Origin: Chthoniobacter sp. | Lineage (GTDB): Bacteria > Verrucomicrobiota > Verrucomicrobiia > Chthoniobacterales > Chthoniobacteraceae | Direction of reading: 5' to 3' | Length of the DNA: 64,000 nucleotides | Assembly: GCA_021414005.1 (NCBI GenBank) | Contig: JAIOPH010000037.1 | Coordinates: forward strand, 124,001 to 188,000 | Shown here: positions 59,806-64,000 of the stretch, one piece after another | Layout of the letters: the number at the start of each line of letters is the position of its first letter | Position numbering within the stretch: position 1 is the first letter of the stretch | The notes under the pieces: model-generated | Told to the model about the DNA's origin: nothing | What the model saw: the letters and a program-made list of their open reading frames with translations, nothing else | Databases searched by the model: none | Translations under genes and position numbers: made by a program

Positions 59806-62724
59806 ATGAAAACAGTGCCTCTTAAAATCGCGGTGTAGTTATTGGCGGTGATGTTTGTTGGCTCGCGGCCAGCCACCGCCGGGGACACCGGCGCGACTCT
59901 CACGATCACCGCGCCTCTTTCCCGCCAAGTCGTGCAGCGTGATGACCAGAATAGCGCCGACCTACCCATTCGCGGCAGCGTGACCGACGCGGTGGATGTT
60001 ATCGAGGCCAAGGCGGACCTGGCCGAGGGCGGGACCAGCGGCAAAGCCACGCCTTGGACCGTTCTGGGCAGGGACGTGGCGGCCGGGAGCGCTTTCACCG
60101 GCAGGCTCCATCTGGCGGCTGGCGGTTGGTATAGGATCACAGTGCGGGCCAGCCAGGGAGGGCGCGTTGTGGGCGAGGCCGCGGTGGACAAAGCCGGCGT
60201 CGGCGAAGTCTTCATCACCGCAGGCCAGTCGAACTCCGCGAACTTCGGCTCCTCCAAACAGGCCGCGAAGGATGATCGCGTCGTGTATTTCAACGGCCAG
60301 TCGTTCGTGATGAGCCGCACTCCACAGAACTGTGGCTGAAGTGTCTCAAGCCCAGTGAGCGGATTTTCTGCTGGGGCAGCGGTGGGCCAAAACAATGGTG
60401 CAGATCATGTCGGGCAAGCCGCCGCATGTGGTTGCGGATTGTTACGGGGCGGCGTCGGTGAAAGGGAAGAGTCCGTTTGCCATGAATGAGTGGCTGCATG
60501 TTTTCCACACCTATGCAAAGGGTGAGTCGCGAGTGTATGTGAACGGGCGGCTCGATGGCGTGGTGTTATCCAAGGACGCGGCGTTTGCGCTCAAGAGTCC
60601 GGTGCAAATGTATATGGGTGGCTGGCGGTCCTATGGGTTTCGCGGCGACATGGATGAGGCACGGGTCTCGAAGGTCGCGCGGTCGGCGGACTGGGTGAGG
60701 TTGCCGTTTGAAAATCAGAGGCCTGTCCAGACGGTGGTGGGGCCGCTGGTGCAGGCGGGTGCGGAGTTGGCGTTGTCGGAGAAGGCGATCACCCTGCCGG
60801 AACGCAAGACCACCGGACTGACGGCGAAGGCGGGTGGCGCGCGGAAGATATACTGGACGATCAAGAAAGGCGGGGAGGAGACGGTGGTGGCGAACGATGT
60901 CTTTCATTTTGCGATGGATGCCGGACGGGTGACGGGCGACGAGCAGCGGACGGTGCAGTTCAAAGCGGTCTATGCCGATGGCGTGAAGACCCTGGAGGTT
61001 CCGGTCACGATTCGCGAAGATGTGCCCGATCCGCTTTACACGCTACAAGCACCAGCGCAGTGGGATGGACGCAAAACCATCGAAGTGGTGCCGCAGGTGA
61101 CCAATCTCGCGGCGATGCAGGGAAAGGGTGCGGGTGAGGTGAAATATCAATGGAAGGTATCGGGCATGGCTGTGGTGAAGGAGATCGGGTCGGGGAAATT
61201 GATTCTGAAGCACGGGCAAAATAGCGGAAGGCTGACGGTGACGGTGTCGGGGAGCAACGGCGGCAAGAAAGTCGCGCAGTCGGTGGAGATCGTGGTGAAG
61301 GAGCCTGCGCACGACACCTGGGTGCAGCGAACTCCGGACCGGGAGGAAAAGCCGGTGGACCATCAGTTTTACGCCCGCGACGATACGAATGAAGGCACGC
61401 TTTATTACAACGGAACCCAGACGGAACCAGCAGAGTCGATTTTCCTCAAGCTGTATGCCGATGACAAGCTCATCAAAACCGAGACCCAGAAACCCAAGCC
61501 GGATAAGACGTATGCGTTCGCAGTCAGGCTCAAGCCGGGACTTATTCACTACAAAATCGAGTTTGGCACCAAGACCGGTAATGCCGAGGTGGTAGTGAAG
61601 ACGGTGGATGATTTGGTGTGCGGTGATGCCTACATCGTCGAGGGCCGGTCGAATGCGGTGGCCTACAACTACGGGAATGACACCAAGCACCCGGAGTTTA
61701 CCAAATACACGAGCACTTGGATTCGCAGCTTTGGCGGTAACGGTGAGGCGGAGAATCCTCTCGGAGGCAGGTGGGGGAATGGGGTCATTGAAAGGTTGAC
61801 GCCGACTTCGCCCGACCGGGTTCATTTCGTGGGTGCCTGGTGCATGGCCATGGCCAAAAAGCTGGTGGATGAGCAGAAGATGCCGATTTGTATCTTCAAC
61901 GGAGCAGTCGGTGGCACGCGGATCGACCAGCACATGCCCGATCCGGCGGACCGATCGAACACCGCGGACAAGGCCCACTCCATCTACCGGAATCTGCTAC
62001 AGCGGGTTGTGGCGGCGAAGATGACCCATGGCATTCGCGGAGTGCTCTGGCATCAAGGTGAGGCCGCGTCAAGGCTATGACGGACCGGACAACTGTTATG
62101 GGTGTGAGACTTACCAGCAATACTGGATCGATCTGACGGCGGCTTGGAAACAGGACTTCCCGAACCTTCAGCACTACTACCTTTTCCAAATCTGGCCCAA
62201 TGCCTGCAGCCAGGGGGAACCAGAAACAGCGATAAACTGCGCGACGTGCAGCGGCAATTGTCGCGTCTCTACTCCAACCTAAGTGTCCTGCCTACCCTCC
62301 ACCTCCCCAGTGGAGGCTGTCATTCCGTCCAGATGGACTACGAGAAGATGGCAATGCGCTGGCACCTCTGGTGCAGCGTGATGATCACGGCCGCAAGTCC
62401 GCCCAGCCCGTCTCGGCTCCCGATGTGCAGCGGGTCGGCTATACCAGTGCCGCGCGGGATGAGATCGCCTTGGAATTCGACCAACCGGTGGAGTGGGCCG
62501 ACGCGCTGGCCGCGCAGTTTTACCTCGATGCCGTAGCCGGCAAAGTCACTTCCGGAGTGGCGAATGGGAACGTGATCACGCTCAAGCTGGCAGCGCCAAC
62601 CGATGCCAAGACGCTGACTTATGTCGTGGACAAAACTTGGGATCACAAGACCGTCCTTTTTGGCAAGAACGGCATCGCCGCGTTGACGTTCTGGGAAGTG
62701 CCGATTCTCGAAGCCAGGAAGTAA
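59806..62724 (+). pseudogene. Chimeric, decayed esterase / LamG pseudogene
   Basis: Translation from the ATG at 59806 gives a signal peptide cut by an in-frame TAG (59836-59838), after which the same frame continues as the N-terminal part of a sialate-O-acetylesterase domain (AGQSNSANFGSS) to about 60306. There it joins, out of frame, a LamG domain (HSTELWLKCLKPSERIFCWG) homologous to residues about 860-1640 of the 1646-residue protein. Further frame changes lie at about 60388-60392 (A run), 62068-62072, 62212-62216 (G run) and 62345; each restores homology in another frame. The esterase motif is GRSNAV, with Arg for Gln. It ends in a C-terminal beta domain (IALEFDQPVEWADALAAQFY). This is a deletion fusion of two genes followed by decay. 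Confidence 0.85.
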
Positions 62725-62756
62725 GCGGCGCGGCGGTCGCGCGCCCGGAACGACTG

Positions 62757-63710
62757 TTAGCGCGTTGCTACGGGCAGGTCGGCGTAAACGATCTCGGAAC
62801 CGAAGATGCTCTTGGCTGCGGCCAGCACTTTGCCATCGCGCGCGATGACCTCGCTAAAGCCGAAGCCGCGCCATTTCTGCGCCGCGTCCACGCTCCAGTT
62901 GGCGGCGATGACGTGGTGGTGGAAGTCGTGCCGCACCTGTCCGGGGAGGCCGTGGTAAAACCACTCCGCCGGGTAATCCGCATCGGCCCACGCCACCGAG
63001 TAGAGCAGTGTCCAGAGATGGCGGTCGGCATAGGTGCGCACGATGTGGTGGATGTCGAAACACACCGCCAGACCCACGCGCCCATATTCCGTGTCAAAGG
63101 TCTGCAACCCGTGGTCGCCGGGCGTGGCCCAGGATTTCTCGGCATGCGGCCAGGGCTCGATTTTGCGGTAGTGGGCAACGAGTTCGCCGCGTGGGCTGGC
63201 GAGGCAGACGGTATTGAAGTAACGCGGGCGGCCAGCGTCGGCGGCGGTGTCCACTTCGATAAAAGGGATGGTGAGATAGATGCCGAACTGCCGGGCGAGC
63301 CGGCAGAAATGGCGCGTCGCCGGGCCCGGCACCGGCTGCGCCACGCGGGCCGGGGTGCGGCCGGTGTATTCCTTTTCGATGGGCCGGCCGGGCAGATGCC
63401 AGTTCGTCTTTCCGTCCTGCGAAACGTAGCCGGTGAGGCAGACCTCAGGCAGGACCACGATTTTGGCTCCATGCCGGGCCGCCTCGCGCACCAGCCCGGT
63501 GACTTTGCGGGAATTGGCGGCCACTTGGCCGAAATCCGCCGAACACTGCACTGCCGCTACTTTCACGGTGTGGGTAGTTCGGGGTTGCGGTGTGCCCATT
63601 CCCTCCGCCAGCCGGGGCGCAGCACCGGCCAGTGCGAACACCGCGACCCAACGGCAAGACGGAAGCCAGCGAAAAAATGCAGGTCGGTGGCGGCCTCTGG
63701 TGGCGTTCAT
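62757..63710 (-). CDS. Secreted nitrilase-superfamily (carbon-nitrogen) hydrolase
   Basis: The 317-residue enzyme carries the Glu-Lys-Cys triad of the superfamily: Glu in VVLPEVCLTGY, Lys in HYRKIEPWP and Cys in GLAVCFDIHH. Members hydrolyse amides or nitriles. Residues 1-40 (RWLPSCRWVAVFALAGAAP) look like a signal peptide, which is unusual for this mostly cytoplasmic family. It converges on the pseudogene with a 32-base gap. The substrate is unknown; vanin/biotinidase-like amidases are the closest exported relatives that I know of. Confidence 0.8.
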   Translation of the reverse strand: MNATRGRHRPAFFRWLPSCRWVAVFALAGAAPRLAEGMGTPQPRTTHTVKVAAVQCSADFGQVAANSRKVTGLVREAARHGAKIVVLPEVCLTGYVSQDGKTNWHLPGRPIEKEYTGRTPARVAQPVPGPATRHFCRLARQFGIYLTIPFIEVDTAADAGRPRYFNTVCLASPRGELVAHYRKIEPWPHAEKSWATPGDHGLQTFDTEYGRVGLAVCFDIHHIVRTYADRHLWTLLYSVAWADADYPAEWFYHGLPGQVRHDFHHHVIAANWSVDAAQKWRGFGFSEVIARDGKVLAAAKSIFGSEIVYADLPVATR

Positions 63711-64000
63711 GGCGGGACCCTGTGGTGTGGCGGAGAGATGTCAATCGCGCTTCTTTCCATGAGCGCGAGGTTGTTTGGGGAAAAGGGCTGAAACAACGCG
63801 ACTATTGGTGGCTCTGAGTGTATGAGATCCTGCCCACTCGCAGCTGTCCAGAGCGGCTGGGCCCGCTGTTCCGTTCACAAAATAACCCGTCCACACCATG
63901 AAAAACACCGCAACTGCCTGCATCAACGCTCCCGCAATCGTGGAGCCCGTCGCCACGTCCACATTGATCTCTCGGGCCGTCGCCCGAGTGCGGAGTCGCA
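63711..64000. other. Window end, no confident gene
   Basis: These 290 bases hold a short open frame on each strand. One starts at an ATG at 63898 on the plus strand and runs off the window (34 residues visible, basic end). The other enters from beyond the window on the minus strand and ends at 63741, with a hydrophobic stretch. Neither shows a recognisable motif, so I call neither. Confidence 0.4.

Noticed and set aside
63741..63962. Possible LacI-type helix-turn-helix or small membrane protein at the window end
   Set aside because: The minus-strand residues ATAREINVDVATGSTIAGAL recall a LacI-family start, but spacing is wrong and the next residues do not continue the domain.
1..64000. CRISPR array, tRNA, rRNA, insertion sequence, prophage
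   Set aside because: No regularly spaced direct repeats, cloverleaf-like sequence, transposase, integrase or phage structural motif was found in any frame or gap.

Overview
The window looks like a chromosomal piece of a flagellated, Gram-negative member of the Verrucomicrobiota (PVC superphylum). The pointers are P- and L-ring flagellar genes, a PEP-CTERM protein, a planctomycete-type cytochrome c / DUF1552 pair, a formylglycine-type sulfatase, autotransporter-associated beta-strand repeats without a barrel domain, and many GTG/TTG starts with weak Shine-Dalgarno sequences. The assignment is inferred from family content only. Coding density is very high. I saw no tRNA, rRNA, CRISPR array, insertion sequence or integrase.

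Region 1 (1-20.1 kb) is a flagellar cluster. On the plus strand it runs flhB (end only), flhA, flhF, a small membrane protein, fliA, motA, motB, a small Cys-rich protein, flgF, flgG, flgA, flgH, flgI, flgJ (rod-binding domain only), a flgN-like chaperone, flgK, flgL, fliW, csrA and a flagellin. Convergent to it on the minus strand are a second flagellin, two secreted proteins of unknown role (one with TPRs), a small coiled-coil protein and an NtrC-type regulator whose ATPase core lacks key residues. Three candidate sigma-54 promoters (before flgF, before fliW and before the minus-strand secreted-protein operon) all sit only 15-18 bases ahead of the start codon. A sigma-28-like promoter precedes motA. 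The second flagellin has a leader hairpin that closely resembles a CsrA target, which fits the FliW-CsrA genes next door.

Region 2 (20.3-27.9 kb) holds a minus-strand run (YHYH/PEBP fusion protein, metallophosphoesterase, sulfatase) divergent from an OmpR-type response regulator and its sensor kinase. The shared 151-bp intergenic region carries two direct-repeat boxes with CTTAAG half-sites spaced by 5 bases, which suggests that the two-component pair controls both sides.

Region 3 (27.9-50.0 kb) is mixed: a tail-anchored coiled-coil protein, a DUF4256 protein, a flavin-dependent halogenase-like enzyme, a PEP-CTERM protein, an M20 deacylase, prolyl-tRNA synthetase, a lipoprotein, the cytochrome/DUF1552 pair, a hexose-6-phosphate mutarotase, a 2-keto acid decarboxylase, an NtrB/NtrC-like pair with an intact ATPase core, a membrane glycosyltransferase-like protein, xseB, dxs, argB and a ureohydrolase-fold protein.

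Region 4 (51.0-63.7 kb) is a secreted carbohydrate-esterase locus: a 1646-residue LamG/DUF2341/sialate-O-acetylesterase protein, a polysaccharide deacetylase fused to beta-strand repeats, an SGNH hydrolase, a heavily damaged pseudogene that is a chimera related to the 1646-residue protein, and a secreted nitrilase-family enzyme. Together these suggest deacetylation of an acetylated glycan outside the cytoplasm; the substrate cannot be read from the sequence.
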